A stretch of DNA of 32,314 nt. It comes from Streptomyces sp. GTDB taxonomy: Bacteria; Actinomycetota; Actinomycetes; Streptomycetales; Streptomycetaceae. The DNA lies in assembly GCF_031181555.1 (NCBI RefSeq), contig NZ_JAPSKQ010000066.1, positions 1 through 32,314 of the forward strand, given 5' to 3'. Made by a program: the position numbers and the translations under genes. Positions 23,633-30,756 of this stretch are shown one piece after another; the first letter of the stretch is position 1, and every line of letters starts with the position of its first letter. The notes beneath the pieces were generated by a model, which was given only the letters and a program-made list of their open reading frames with translations, ran no database searches and was not told where the DNA came from.

Positions 23633-24013
23633 GCTCGTTCCCCTTCCTGAAACCCAGCTCAACCGTCTAGCCGACGGCCCACTGAAGGGCACCTGCGGTC
23701 CTTGAAGCAGGACACACGCCACCGGCATCGAACACATTGCTTCCAGGCCATTATCCCGCATCTCAGGACCCGATGACCAACATCAGTCGGCATCGCTTGG
23801 GCAACGCACGCGAGCAAAACCACCCAATTCGGCGATGTGGTTGCGATACTCCGGCGCCGCACTGAGTTCCGTCGAACGAAAACGGACAGGAATTCTTTGA
23901 CGCAGGTCACATACCGCCCGCATTCCACTGCCGGTGATCTCCGTCATGCTGTCCTGCAGACAGGAACGTACTCGCCGGTACGTCCCGATTCCGCCACACG
24001 GAGGGGAAACACC
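23633..24013. other. 381-bp divergent intergenic region
   Basis: It holds the DUF3117 leader, in which CCGTC/GACGG (23663-23677) and GCCC/GGGC (23677-23690) can form hairpins, and a possible -10 GATAAT on the minus strand (23755-23750). On the other side is the enoyl-CoA hydratase leader with two inverted repeats (23949-23983). A TTGACG at 23897-23902 may be a -35 for the plus strand, without a convincing -10. Confidence 0.45.
23966..23983 (+). promoter_or_regulatory. Inverted repeat ACGTAC-N6-GTACGT upstream of the hydratase gene
   Basis: Perfect 6-bp arms, extendable by GG/CC after one mismatch. A second inverted repeat CTGTC-CTGCA-GACAG lies immediately upstream. They begin about 30-65 nt before the start codon and could be operators or a leader hairpin. 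Confidence 0.4.
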
Positions 24014-24817
24014 ATGGCCGACACCGTGCTCTACGAGGTGAGCGACGGACTCGCGACGATCACGCTGAACCGCCCGGAGGCGATGAACGCGCTGAACGTC
24101 GCGACGAAGGTCGCTCTCCGCGACGCGGTCCGTTCCGCCGCGGACGACGACGCCGTACGGGCCGTGCTGCTGACCGCGGCCGGTGACCGGGCGTTCTGCG
24201 TCGGGCAGGACCTCAAGGAGCACATCGGGCTGCTGGCCGCCGACCGGGAGGACGGCTCGGGCCGGACGATGAGCACGGTGCGCGAGCACTACAACCCGAT
24301 CGTGAAGGCGCTGGCCGGGGCCGCGAAGCCGGTGGTCGCGGCGGTGAACGGGGTCGCGGCGGGCGCGGGCTTCGGCTTCGCGCTGGCGGCGGACTACCGG
24401 ATCGTCGCGGACACGGCGGCCTTCAACACCTCGTTCGCCGGGGTCGCGCTGACCGCCGACTCCGGGATCTCCTGGACGCTGCCGCGGGTGATCGGCCCCG
24501 GGCGCGCCACCGACCTGCTGCTCTTCCCGCGCAGCATCCCGGCCCAGGAGGCGTACGAGCTGGGGATCGCGAACCGGGTGGTCCCGGCGGCGGAGCTGCG
24601 CGCGGAGGCGGAGAAGGTGGCGCGGACCCTGGCCGAGGGGCCGACGTTGGCGTACGCGGCGCTGAAGGAGTCCGTGGCGTTCGGGCTCAGCCACTCCCTG
24701 GAGGAGGCGCTGGAGAAGGAGGACGAGCTCCAGACCCGGGCGGGCTCCTCGGAGGACCACATGATCGCGGTGCAGGCGTTCGTGAACAAGGAGAGGCCGA
24801 AGTACCTGGGCCGCTGA
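24014..24817 (+). CDS. Enoyl-CoA hydratase/isomerase family protein, 267 aa
   Basis: A crotonase-fold enzyme acting on CoA thioesters. The oxyanion-hole segments are AFCVGQDLKEH (about 58-68) and GVAAGAGFGFALAADYRI (about 116-133), followed by the C-terminal trimerisation helices. It resembles PaaG/PaaB-like members: an Asp replaces the usual catalytic Glu region (ALTADSGISW), as in ring-opening or isomerising members. ATG 24014 has GGAGGGG 7 nt upstream. Cytoplasmic. It is convergent with the DNA glycosylase gene. The pathway (phenylacetate or fatty acid oxidation) is inferred; no other pathway genes are adjacent. Confidence 0.9.
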   Translation: MADTVLYEVSDGLATITLNRPEAMNALNVATKVALRDAVRSAADDDAVRAVLLTAAGDRAFCVGQDLKEHIGLLAADREDGSGRTMSTVREHYNPIVKALAGAAKPVVAAVNGVAAGAGFGFALAADYRIVADTAAFNTSFAGVALTADSGISWTLPRVIGPGRATDLLLFPRSIPAQEAYELGIANRVVPAAELRAEAEKVARTLAEGPTLAYAALKESVAFGLSHSLEEALEKEDELQTRAGSSEDHMIAVQAFVNKERPKYLGR

Positions 24818-24850
24818 GCCGGGACCCGTGCGGCGCCGGGCGGCTCAGCG
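24812..24850. terminator. Hairpin built from two convergent stop regions
   Basis: Arms 24812-24821 and 24841-24850 (10 bp) contain the stop codons of both the hydratase (+) and the glycosylase (-) in the same palindromic sequence. Loop 19 nt. Confidence 0.6.
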
Positions 24851-25429
24851 CCGTCTGGCCACGCAGTCCTCCAGGTGGTCGTCGACCAGTCCGCAGGCCT
24901 GCATCAGGGCGTACGCCGTGGTGGGGCCGACGAAGCGCAGGCCGCGCTTCTTCAGGGCCTTGGACAGGGCCGTCGACTCCGGGGTCACCGCGGGGACGTC
25001 GGCGAGGGTCTTCGGGACCGGCCGGCCCGCCGGGTCGGGGGCGTGCGACCAGATCAGGGCGTCGAGGTCGCCGGGCGCCCACGCGGCCAGCACGCGCGCG
25101 TTGGCGAGGGTCGCGTCGATCTTGGCGCGGTTGCGGATGATGCCGGTGTCGGCCAGCAGGCGCTCGCGGTCCGCGTCGGTGAACTCCGCGACCGCGGCGA
25201 TCTCGAAGTCGGCGAAGGCGGCCCGGAAGCCGGGGCGGCGGCGCAGGATGGTGATCCAGGACAGGCCGGACTGGAACGCCTCCAGGCTGAGGCGTTCGAA
25301 GAGGGCGTCGTCGCCGTGGACCGGGCGGCCCCACTCCTCGTCGTGGTACGGGGCGTAGTCCGGCGTGGACAGGGCCCAGGGACAGCGCGGGACACCGTCC
25401 GGGCCGGCGAGCGCGGCGCCGTCGCTCAC
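24845..25429 (-). CDS. DNA-3-methyladenine glycosylase I, 194 aa
   Basis: Excises 3-methyladenine from alkylated DNA, starting base excision repair. The zinc-snap residues Cys16, His29 (YHDEEWG), His185 and Cys189 (DDHLEDC) are all present. The catalytic/base-binding Glu51 lies in LEAFQSGLSWITIL, the signature of the Tag family, and the helix-hairpin-helix-like core is intact. The GTG start overlaps the stop codon of the DivIVA-like gene (GTGA), so the two genes form an operon. The same pair is adjacent in mycobacteria. Confidence 0.95.
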   Translation of the reverse strand: MSDGAALAGPDGVPRCPWALSTPDYAPYHDEEWGRPVHGDDALFERLSLEAFQSGLSWITILRRRPGFRAAFADFEIAAVAEFTDADRERLLADTGIIRNRAKIDATLANARVLAAWAPGDLDALIWSHAPDPAGRPVPKTLADVPAVTPESTALSKALKKRGLRFVGPTTAYALMQACGLVDDHLEDCVARRR

Positions 25430-25788
25430 GGCTGCTCCCCCTTCTCGCGCGGGGCGGGCTTGTCCATGGAGACGTGGGCCGCGGCGGCCCGGGCGCCGGC
25501 CAGCGCGGCTTCCAGGTCGGCGATGCGGGCGTCGCGCTCGGCGAGCTCGGCGCCGAGACGGCCGAGGGCGTCGTCCACGTCCGCCATCCGGTAGCCGCGC
25601 GCGGCGAGCGGGAAGCGCAGGCCGTCCACGTCCGCGCGGTTGACCGGGCGGTCCGGCGGCAGGGAGTCCAGGAGCCGTTCGGGTGCCGCCTCGGGCAGCG
25701 GGCCGTTCTCGCCGCCGCCCACCACGGCGAGGGTCACCGCGGTGACCACGACGGCGAGCGCGACGACCAGGAAGAGGAACATAACCAT
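25426..25788 (-). CDS. Membrane-anchored DivIVA-like protein, about 120 aa
   Basis: One N-terminal membrane span (about 2-27) followed by a DivIVA-type motif, PVNRADVDGLRFPLAARGYRMADVDDAL, and a short coiled coil (GRLGAELAERDARIADLEAAL). DivIVA proteins act at poles and septa in actinobacteria; this short version probably localises at the membrane. The start is uncertain: ATG 25788, ATG 25782 and GTG 25803 are in frame and none has a good ribosome site. It overlaps the glycosylase gene by 4 nt and is divergent from the FolP-like gene (about 135 bp). Confidence 0.85.
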   Translation of the reverse strand: MVMFLFLVVALAVVVTAVTLAVVGGGENGPLPEAAPERLLDSLPPDRPVNRADVDGLRFPLAARGYRMADVDDALGRLGAELAERDARIADLEAALAGARAAAAHVSMDKPAPREKGEQP

Positions 25789-25921
25789 CGCCGGGGCCCC
25801 CACGGTCGGATGAGTCGGAGTCGGATGTGTGGCTCCGATCGTGCCATGCGAGTCTGACAGTCAGGGTCACAGGCGGTCACGGACCGCCGCAGACGGGACG
25901 TACGAGGAGAGGTCACAGGGG

Positions 25922-26782
25922 ATGCTCAGGCTGGGCAGGCGGGAATTCGAGCCGCACGAGCCGGTGATCATGGCGATCGTGAACCGGACCCCGGACTCCT
26001 TCTACGACCAGGGCGCGACGTTCCGCGACGAGCCCGCCCTCGCGCGCGTGGAGCAGGCCGTGGCGGAGGGCGCCGCGATCATCGACGTCGGCGGGGTGAA
26101 GGCCGGGCCGGGCGAGGAGGTCACGGCCGAGGAGGAGGCGCGGCGGACCGTCGGCTTCGTCGCGGAGGTGCGGCGGCGGTTCCCGGACGTCGTGATCAGC
26201 GTGGACACCTGGCGGCACGAGGTCGGCGAGGCCGTGTGCGAGGCGGGGGCGGATCTGCTGAACGACGCCTGGGGCGGGGTCGATCCGCGGCTCGCGGAGG
26301 TCGCCGCGCGGTACGGCGCCGGGCTGGTGTGCACCCACGCGGGCGGCGCCGAGCCGCGGACCCGGCCGCACCGGGTGGCGTACGAGGACGTCATGGCCGA
26401 CATCCTCGACGTGACCGTGGGGCTGGCGGAGCGGGCGGTGGCCCTCGGGGTGCCGAGGGAGTCGGTGCTGATCGACCCCGGGCACGACTTCGGGAAGAAC
26501 ACGCGGCACAGCCTGGAGGCGACGCGGCGGCTGGACGAGATGGTCGCCACCGGGTGGCCGGTGCTGGTGTCGCTGTCCAACAAGGACTTCGTCGGGGAGA
26601 CGCTGGACAAGCCGGTGAAGGAGCGGGTGCTGGGGACGCTGGCGACGACGGCCGTGTCGGCGTGGCTGGGGGCGCAGGTGTACCGGGTGCACGAGGTCGC
26701 GGAGACGCGGCAGGTGCTGGACATGGTGGCGTCGATCGCGGGGCACCGTCCGCCGGCGGTCGCGCGGAGGGGGCTGGCGTAG
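25922..26782 (+). CDS. Dihydropteroate synthase-like protein (FolP2 type), 286 aa
   Basis: A TIM-barrel with DHPS motifs: NRTPDSFYD (21-29), IDVGG (54-58), ISVDTWR (92-98), LLND (112-115), IDPGHDFGKNT (185-194), SLSNKDFVGE (217-226) and YRVHEV (254-259). Lys221, Arg255 and His257 of the substrate site are kept, but the usual S-R-K is S-N-K and the IDPG loop has HD in place of GF. This resembles the mycobacterial FolP2 paralogue, which is reported to lack normal DHPS activity. ATG 25922 has GAGGAGAGG about 9 nt upstream. Folate enzyme activity is therefore possible but uncertain. Confidence 0.88.
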   Translation: MLRLGRREFEPHEPVIMAIVNRTPDSFYDQGATFRDEPALARVEQAVAEGAAIIDVGGVKAGPGEEVTAEEEARRTVGFVAEVRRRFPDVVISVDTWRHEVGEAVCEAGADLLNDAWGGVDPRLAEVAARYGAGLVCTHAGGAEPRTRPHRVAYEDVMADILDVTVGLAERAVALGVPRESVLIDPGHDFGKNTRHSLEATRRLDEMVATGWPVLVSLSNKDFVGETLDKPVKERVLGTLATTAVSAWLGAQVYRVHEVAETRQVLDMVASIAGHRPPAVARRGLA

Positions 26783-26879
26783 GGGCGCCGCCCCTACGAC
26801 ACCGCCCCCCCCGAACCCCCACCAGAGGCTCCGCCCCTGGGCCCCGGCCCATGCCCCCCACCACCCGTCCGGTGGGCCG

Positions 26880-26917
26880 GGAAGCGGGCCGCGAACCCCT
26901 CCTAGCGGCCCGCTTCC
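26880..26917. terminator. 13-bp hairpin enclosing the LOG stop codon
   Basis: Arms 26880-26892 and 26905-26917. On the minus strand the right arm encodes the final residues of the LOG protein and the TAG is in the loop. It also lies about 100 nt after the FolP-like stop, so it may terminate both. Confidence 0.6.
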
Positions 26918-27660
26918 TTCGACACCAGCGCCACCGCCTCGTCCACGTCGTCCGTGACGTGGAAGAGGTGAAGGTCCTTCGCCGCCGCCTTGCCCTGGGC
27001 GATGACCGTGTGGCGGAGCCAGTCGACCAGCCCGCCCCAGTAGTCCGTGCCGAAGAGGACGATGGGGAAGCGGGTGACCTTCTGGGTCTGGACGAGGGTC
27101 AGCGCCTCGAAGAGTTCGTCGAGGGTGCCGAGGCCGCCGGGCAGGACCACGAACCCCTGCGCGTACTTCACGAACATCATTTTTCTGACGAAGAAGTAAC
27201 GGAAGTTCAGGCCGATGTCGACATAGGGATTGAGCCCCTGCTCGAAGGGCAGTTCGATGCCCAGGCCGACCGAGATGCCGCCCGCCTCGCACGCGCCCTT
27301 GTTGGCCGCCTCCATGGCCCCGGGCCCGCCGCCGGTGATCACCGCGAAACCCGCCTCGACCAGGCCCCGGCCCAGACGGACGCCCGCCTCGTACTCCGGC
27401 GAGTCCACCGGTGTGCGGGCCGAGCCGAAGACGCTGATGGCGGGCGGGAGTTCGGCGAGCGTGCCGAAGCCCTCGATGAACTCCGACTGGATGCGCAGCA
27501 CCCGCCAGGGGTCGGTGTGGACCCAGTCCGTGGGGGCGCGCTCGTCCAGCAGCCGCTGGTCGGTGGTGCTCGTCTGCACCTGGTCCCGCCTGCGGAGGAC
27601 CGGCCCCAGTCGCTTCTCCTCCGGCGGCTGCTGCTTCCCCTCGGGGTTACCGGTAGCCAT
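26902..27660 (-). CDS. LOG family protein (TIGR00730), 252 aa
   Basis: A Rossmann-like fold with the LOG hallmark PGGLGTLDE (174-182) and the nucleotide-binding GGGPGAMEAANKGA (110-123). Family members release cytokinin bases from nucleotide monophosphates (phosphoribohydrolase) or act on related nucleotides; the specific substrate is unknown. The N-terminal ~45 residues are charged and probably disordered. ATG 27660 has GGAGGGAG 6 nt upstream. It follows dapE on the same strand after 157 bp with a hairpin. Cytoplasmic. Confidence 0.92.
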   Translation of the reverse strand: MATGNPEGKQQPPEEKRLGPVLRRRDQVQTSTTDQRLLDERAPTDWVHTDPWRVLRIQSEFIEGFGTLAELPPAISVFGSARTPVDSPEYEAGVRLGRGLVEAGFAVITGGGPGAMEAANKGACEAGGISVGLGIELPFEQGLNPYVDIGLNFRYFFVRKMMFVKYAQGFVVLPGGLGTLDELFEALTLVQTQKVTRFPIVLFGTDYWGGLVDWLRHTVIAQGKAAAKDLHLFHVTDDVDEAVALVSKEAGR

Positions 27661-27683
27661 GTGCGCTCCCTCCGTGTCGGGGT

Positions 27684-27709
27684 CTCCCCTGCTCCGGCGG
27701 AGCCGGGAG
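27684..27709 (-). terminator. Possible interrupted hairpin after dapE
   Basis: CTCCC (27684-27688) with GGGAG (27705-27709) outside GCTCC/GGAGC (27691-27703), with a bulge. It could attenuate read-through from dapE into the LOG gene. Confidence 0.4.
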
Positions 27710-27817
27710 CCCGGGGAAAGGTCGTTCCACCTCAGCGTAGATCCACGCGGGTGACGTACGGGGGACGTCAGCATGTCCACGGAGCAGCGTCCCAAACACC
27801 GGGGAACGCCGATGGCC

Positions 27818-28897
27818 TCACGCCGTCAGCCAGGTCCGCAGGCGCTCCTCCCCCGCCAGGATCTTCGCGGTGTCCACGCGTTCGTCCCGCTTGTGCGCCA
27901 AGTGGGGGTTGCCGGGGCCGTAGTTGACCGCGGGGACACCGAGCGCCGAGAAGCGGGAGACGTCCGTCCAGCCGTACTTGGGCTGCGGGGTGCCGCCGAC
28001 CGCCTCGATGAAGGCCGCGGCGGCCGGGTGGGACAGGCCGGGCAGGGCGCCGGGGCTGTGGTCGTCGACCACGAACTCCTCGACGCCGCAGTCCGCGAAG
28101 ACCTCGCGGACGTGGTCCAGCGCCTCCTCCTCCGTACGGTCGGGCGCGTAGCGGAAGTTGACGGTGACGACGCACTCGTCGGGGATGACGTTGCCGGCGA
28201 CGCCGCCGAGGATGCCGACCGCGTTCAGGCCCTCCCGGTACTCCAGGCCGTCGATCACCGGGCGGCGCGGCTCGTAGGAGGCGAGGCGGGCGAGGATCGG
28301 GGCCGCCGCGTGGATGGCGTTGGAGCCCATCCAGCCGCGCGCGGAGTGGGCCCGCTCGCCCTCGGTCCTCAGCAGCACCCGCAGCGTGCCCTGGCAGCCG
28401 CCCTCGACCTGGCCGTCGGAGGGCTCCAGCAGCACCGCGAAGTCGCCCCGGAGCCACTCCGGATGGGCCTCGGCCACGTGTCCCAGGCCGTTGAGGTCGG
28501 CGGCGACCTCCTCGTTGTCGTAGAAGACGAAGGTCAGGTCGCGGTTGGGGGCGGGGACCGTGGCGGCGATGCGCAGCTGGACGGCCACGCCGGCCTTCAT
28601 GTCGCAGGTGCCGCAGCCCCACAGCATGCCGTCCCCGTCGAGCCGGGAGGGGAGGTTGTCCGCGATCGGGACCGTGTCGATGTGGCCGGCGAGGATCACC
28701 CGCTCCGGCCGCCCCAGGTGCGTGCGGGCCACGACGTTGTTGCCGTACCGGTCGACCGTGAGGTGCGGCAGTGCGCGCAGCGCGCTCTCGATGGCGTCCG
28801 CGAGCGGCTTCTCGTTGCCGCTCTCGGAGGGGAAGTCGACGAGCTGCGCGGTCAGGCGCGCGGCGTCCAGCGTGAGGTCAAGCGGGGTGTCGGCCAT
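27818..28897 (-). CDS. Succinyl-diaminopimelate desuccinylase (DapE), 359 aa
   Basis: Removes the succinyl group from N-succinyl-LL-2,6-diaminopimelate, a late step of lysine and peptidoglycan diaminopimelate synthesis. M20 peptidase fold: zinc ligands His72 (GHIDTVP) with Asp74, bridging Asp99 (GCGTCDMK), general base and ligand Glu129-Glu130 (YDNEE), plus the C-terminal His (NPHLAHK). A dimerisation lid occupies about 175-285. ATG 28897 has no ribosome site but TAGGGT is 7 nt upstream. It is divergent from the lysozyme-like gene. DapC, of the same pathway, lies 2 kb away. Confidence 0.94.
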   Translation of the reverse strand: MADTPLDLTLDAARLTAQLVDFPSESGNEKPLADAIESALRALPHLTVDRYGNNVVARTHLGRPERVILAGHIDTVPIADNLPSRLDGDGMLWGCGTCDMKAGVAVQLRIAATVPAPNRDLTFVFYDNEEVAADLNGLGHVAEAHPEWLRGDFAVLLEPSDGQVEGGCQGTLRVLLRTEGERAHSARGWMGSNAIHAAAPILARLASYEPRRPVIDGLEYREGLNAVGILGGVAGNVIPDECVVTVNFRYAPDRTEEEALDHVREVFADCGVEEFVVDDHSPGALPGLSHPAAAAFIEAVGGTPQPKYGWTDVSRFSALGVPAVNYGPGNPHLAHKRDERVDTAKILAGEERLRTWLTA

Positions 28898-28904
28898 GCC
28901 GTCG

Positions 28905-28910
28905 ACCCTA
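28905..28910 (-). promoter_or_regulatory. Probable -10 box of a leaderless dapE promoter
   Basis: TAGGGT on the minus strand ends 7 nt before ATG 28897. Confidence 0.5.
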
Positions 28911-28968
28911 ACGCCCCGGGGCCGGGCCCACTGTCCGCACCCGGCTCACACACCTCCGTACTCTCCAG

Positions 28969-28974
28969 TACCTT
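28969..28974 (+). promoter_or_regulatory. Probable -10 box of a leaderless promoter
   Basis: TACCTT, six nt, then GTG 28981; CTCACA lies 18 nt before it as a -35. Back-to-back with the dapE promoter within 83 bp. Confidence 0.5.
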
Positions 28975-28980
28975 GTACGC

Positions 28981-29955
28981 GTGCCAGAGCCGTCCCTTCC
29001 TTCCAAGCGTCGCGGCCGCCTCTTCCGCTTCGGGGCGGCCTTCGTGGTGCTGCTCGCGGTCGCCGGGTACCTCGTGGTGCAGTACGTCACCGGGGGCACG
29101 GGCGCGCCGGGCTGCAAGGTCGTGTCCGGCAAGGGCGACGGAGCGACGTACGAGTTCACGTCCGAGCAGGCGGTGAACGCGGCGACGATCACCGCCGTGG
29201 GCCTCGCGCGCGATCTGCCCGAACGGGCCGTGACGATCGCGCTGGCGACCGCGCTGCAGGAGTCCGCGCTGCGCAACATCGACTACGGCGACCGCGACTC
29301 GCTGGGCCTGTTCCAGCAGCGGCCCTCGCAGGGCTGGGGCACGCCGAAGGAGATCATGGACCCGGCGTACGCGGCGGGGAAGTTCTACGAGCACCTGGTG
29401 GAGGTGCCGGGCTACACCCGGCTGCCGCTCACCGTCGCCGCGCAGCGGGTGCAGCGCAGCGGTTTCCCGCAGGCGTACGCCAAGCACGAGCCGGACGCCA
29501 CGCTGCTGGCCGCCGCCCTCACCGGGCGCTCGGCGGCCACGCTGACCTGCGACGGCCGTCCGGCCGCGACGCGGGCGGCGGGCGCGGACGCGGTGCGTGC
29601 CGCGCTGGCCCGGGACTTCGGGCGGGACGTGCTGGAGCCGGCCGGCGCGGAGGTGGGCGGGGCGGCGACGCCCTCGTCCTCCCCGGACGAGCGGCCCGCC
29701 TCCGGCGACGGCACCGTGACGCTGCCGGTCACCGCCGGACCCGACGGTGCCTCGCGGGACGCCGAGGCCCGCGGCTGGCAGCTGGCGCACTGGGCCGTGG
29801 CCAACGCCTCCGAGCTGCACATAAAGCGGGTGTCGTACGGCGGGCGCGAATGGACCGCCGGGAACACCGACAGCCAGTGGCAGCCGATCGACGGCAAGGG
29901 CTCCGCGGACGCGGGTGACGGCGCGGGCGCGGTCCGGATCACGACCGCGCAGTAG
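28981..29955 (+). CDS. Membrane-anchored lysozyme-like (transglycosylase-type) protein, 324 aa
   Basis: A basic N-terminus (SKRRGRLFRFG) precedes one membrane span (about 17-37); the rest is extracytoplasmic. Residues ~55-175 resemble the lysozyme-like fold: ATALQESALRN places a candidate catalytic Glu at 94, followed by DSLGLFQQRPSQGWG, the pattern seen in actinobacterial SLT-like domains. The C-terminal half has a Ser/Pro-rich linker and a small domain with RGWQLAHWAVANASEL. The GTG has no ribosome site and is probably leaderless. Likely role: peptidoglycan cleavage or binding; activity is unproven. Confidence 0.75.
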   Translation: MPEPSLPSKRRGRLFRFGAAFVVLLAVAGYLVVQYVTGGTGAPGCKVVSGKGDGATYEFTSEQAVNAATITAVGLARDLPERAVTIALATALQESALRNIDYGDRDSLGLFQQRPSQGWGTPKEIMDPAYAAGKFYEHLVEVPGYTRLPLTVAAQRVQRSGFPQAYAKHEPDATLLAAALTGRSAATLTCDGRPAATRAAGADAVRAALARDFGRDVLEPAGAEVGGAATPSSSPDERPASGDGTVTLPVTAGPDGASRDAEARGWQLAHWAVANASELHIKRVSYGGREWTAGNTDSQWQPIDGKGSADAGDGAGAVRITTAQ

Positions 29956-30290
29956 TACGGGTCCTCACCCGCAGGCGTCATGCGCGGGGGCGGACCGCTG
30001 ACGCCGCGCGAAGGGTCCCGCGCGGGCACCCCCGCATCGGCGAGAACCCTTGGGGGCAAAGGGCTGGAGCCCTGTCACGAGCCCGCCGCGGACCGTCCGG
30101 ACGAGTCCTTTTCGCCCCCTTTTCTCCGCAGCCGATAATGCGACGCATTGCCAACTCTTTACGTTGTCCCGCCGCAACCTTCCCGGCCGTCGAACGGTAG
30201 TCACTGCGTCCGGGCCCGGAGATCAGAAGCCAGTCGATCGGCTCCGGGCCCGCCGGACACGTCACCGTTCTCTCCCGTCGAAGGAGCACC
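29956..30290 (+). other. 335-bp intergenic leader
   Basis: It contains hairpin-forming segments, including AGGGCT/AGCCCT near 30058-30075, and the inverted repeat AATGCG-A-CGCATT (30137-30149) in a less GC-rich patch, followed by CTTTACGTTG. I see no gene and no riboswitch family that I can name with confidence. Confidence 0.4.
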
Positions 30291-30638
30291 ATGTCCCTCC
30301 CCCTGACCCGTCGGATCGCCCGTGCCGCGCTGCTCGTCGCTGCGGGAGCGGCCGCCGGGGTCGGTGCGGCCGGTTCCGCCAGCGCGGCCCCCGAGCTGTC
30401 GACCGCCCCGAACCTCGGCGGGCTGACCGCCCTGGACGGGGCGACCGGCAACACCGTGAGCAGCGTGACGCAGAGCGTCACCGAGACCGCGGAGGACGCC
30501 GACAAGGTGGTGCCGGCCGTCGACACGACCGTCGAGAAGACCGCGCCGGTGGTGAAGAAGCTGCCGACCGAGTCCCTCACCCGGGGCGGCGTGCCGTCGG
30601 CGAGGACCCTGCCGGTCCAGGACCTGCCGCTCGGCTGA
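30291..30638 (+). CDS. Small secreted protein, 115 aa
   Basis: The N-terminus is a Sec-type signal peptide: basic SLPLTRRIARA, an Ala-rich core and a likely cleavage after SASA (about residue 32). The mature protein (~83 aa) is Thr/Val/Lys-rich with a helix-forming stretch (VSSVTQSVTETAEDADKVV) and no cysteine. ATG 30291 has AAGGAG 4 nt upstream. It is monocistronic, ending in a strong hairpin. The family appears to be Streptomyces-type; I cannot assign a function. Confidence 0.8.
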   Translation: MSLPLTRRIARAALLVAAGAAAGVGAAGSASAAPELSTAPNLGGLTALDGATGNTVSSVTQSVTETAEDADKVVPAVDTTVEKTAPVVKKLPTESLTRGGVPSARTLPVQDLPLG

Positions 30639-30656
30639 CCGGCCCGGCTCGGCACG

Positions 30657-30694
30657 CCGGCGGGGCCCGGGGATCGTTCCCCGGGCCCCGTCGG
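30657..30694. terminator. Bidirectional hairpin, about 17 bp
   Basis: Core arms 30661-30673 and 30678-30690 are perfect, extended outward with one G-U pair. Located between the secreted protein gene and dapC. Confidence 0.85.
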
Positions 30695-30756
30695 CCGTCG
30701 TGTGCCGTGGCGCGTCACACGGACCGCGCGACACGGGCCGCGTCACGCGGCTCACG

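Noticed and set aside
29990..30120. Cobalamin or c-di-AMP riboswitch before the secreted protein gene
   Set aside because: Some GC hairpins resemble such leaders, but the conserved boxes are not found.
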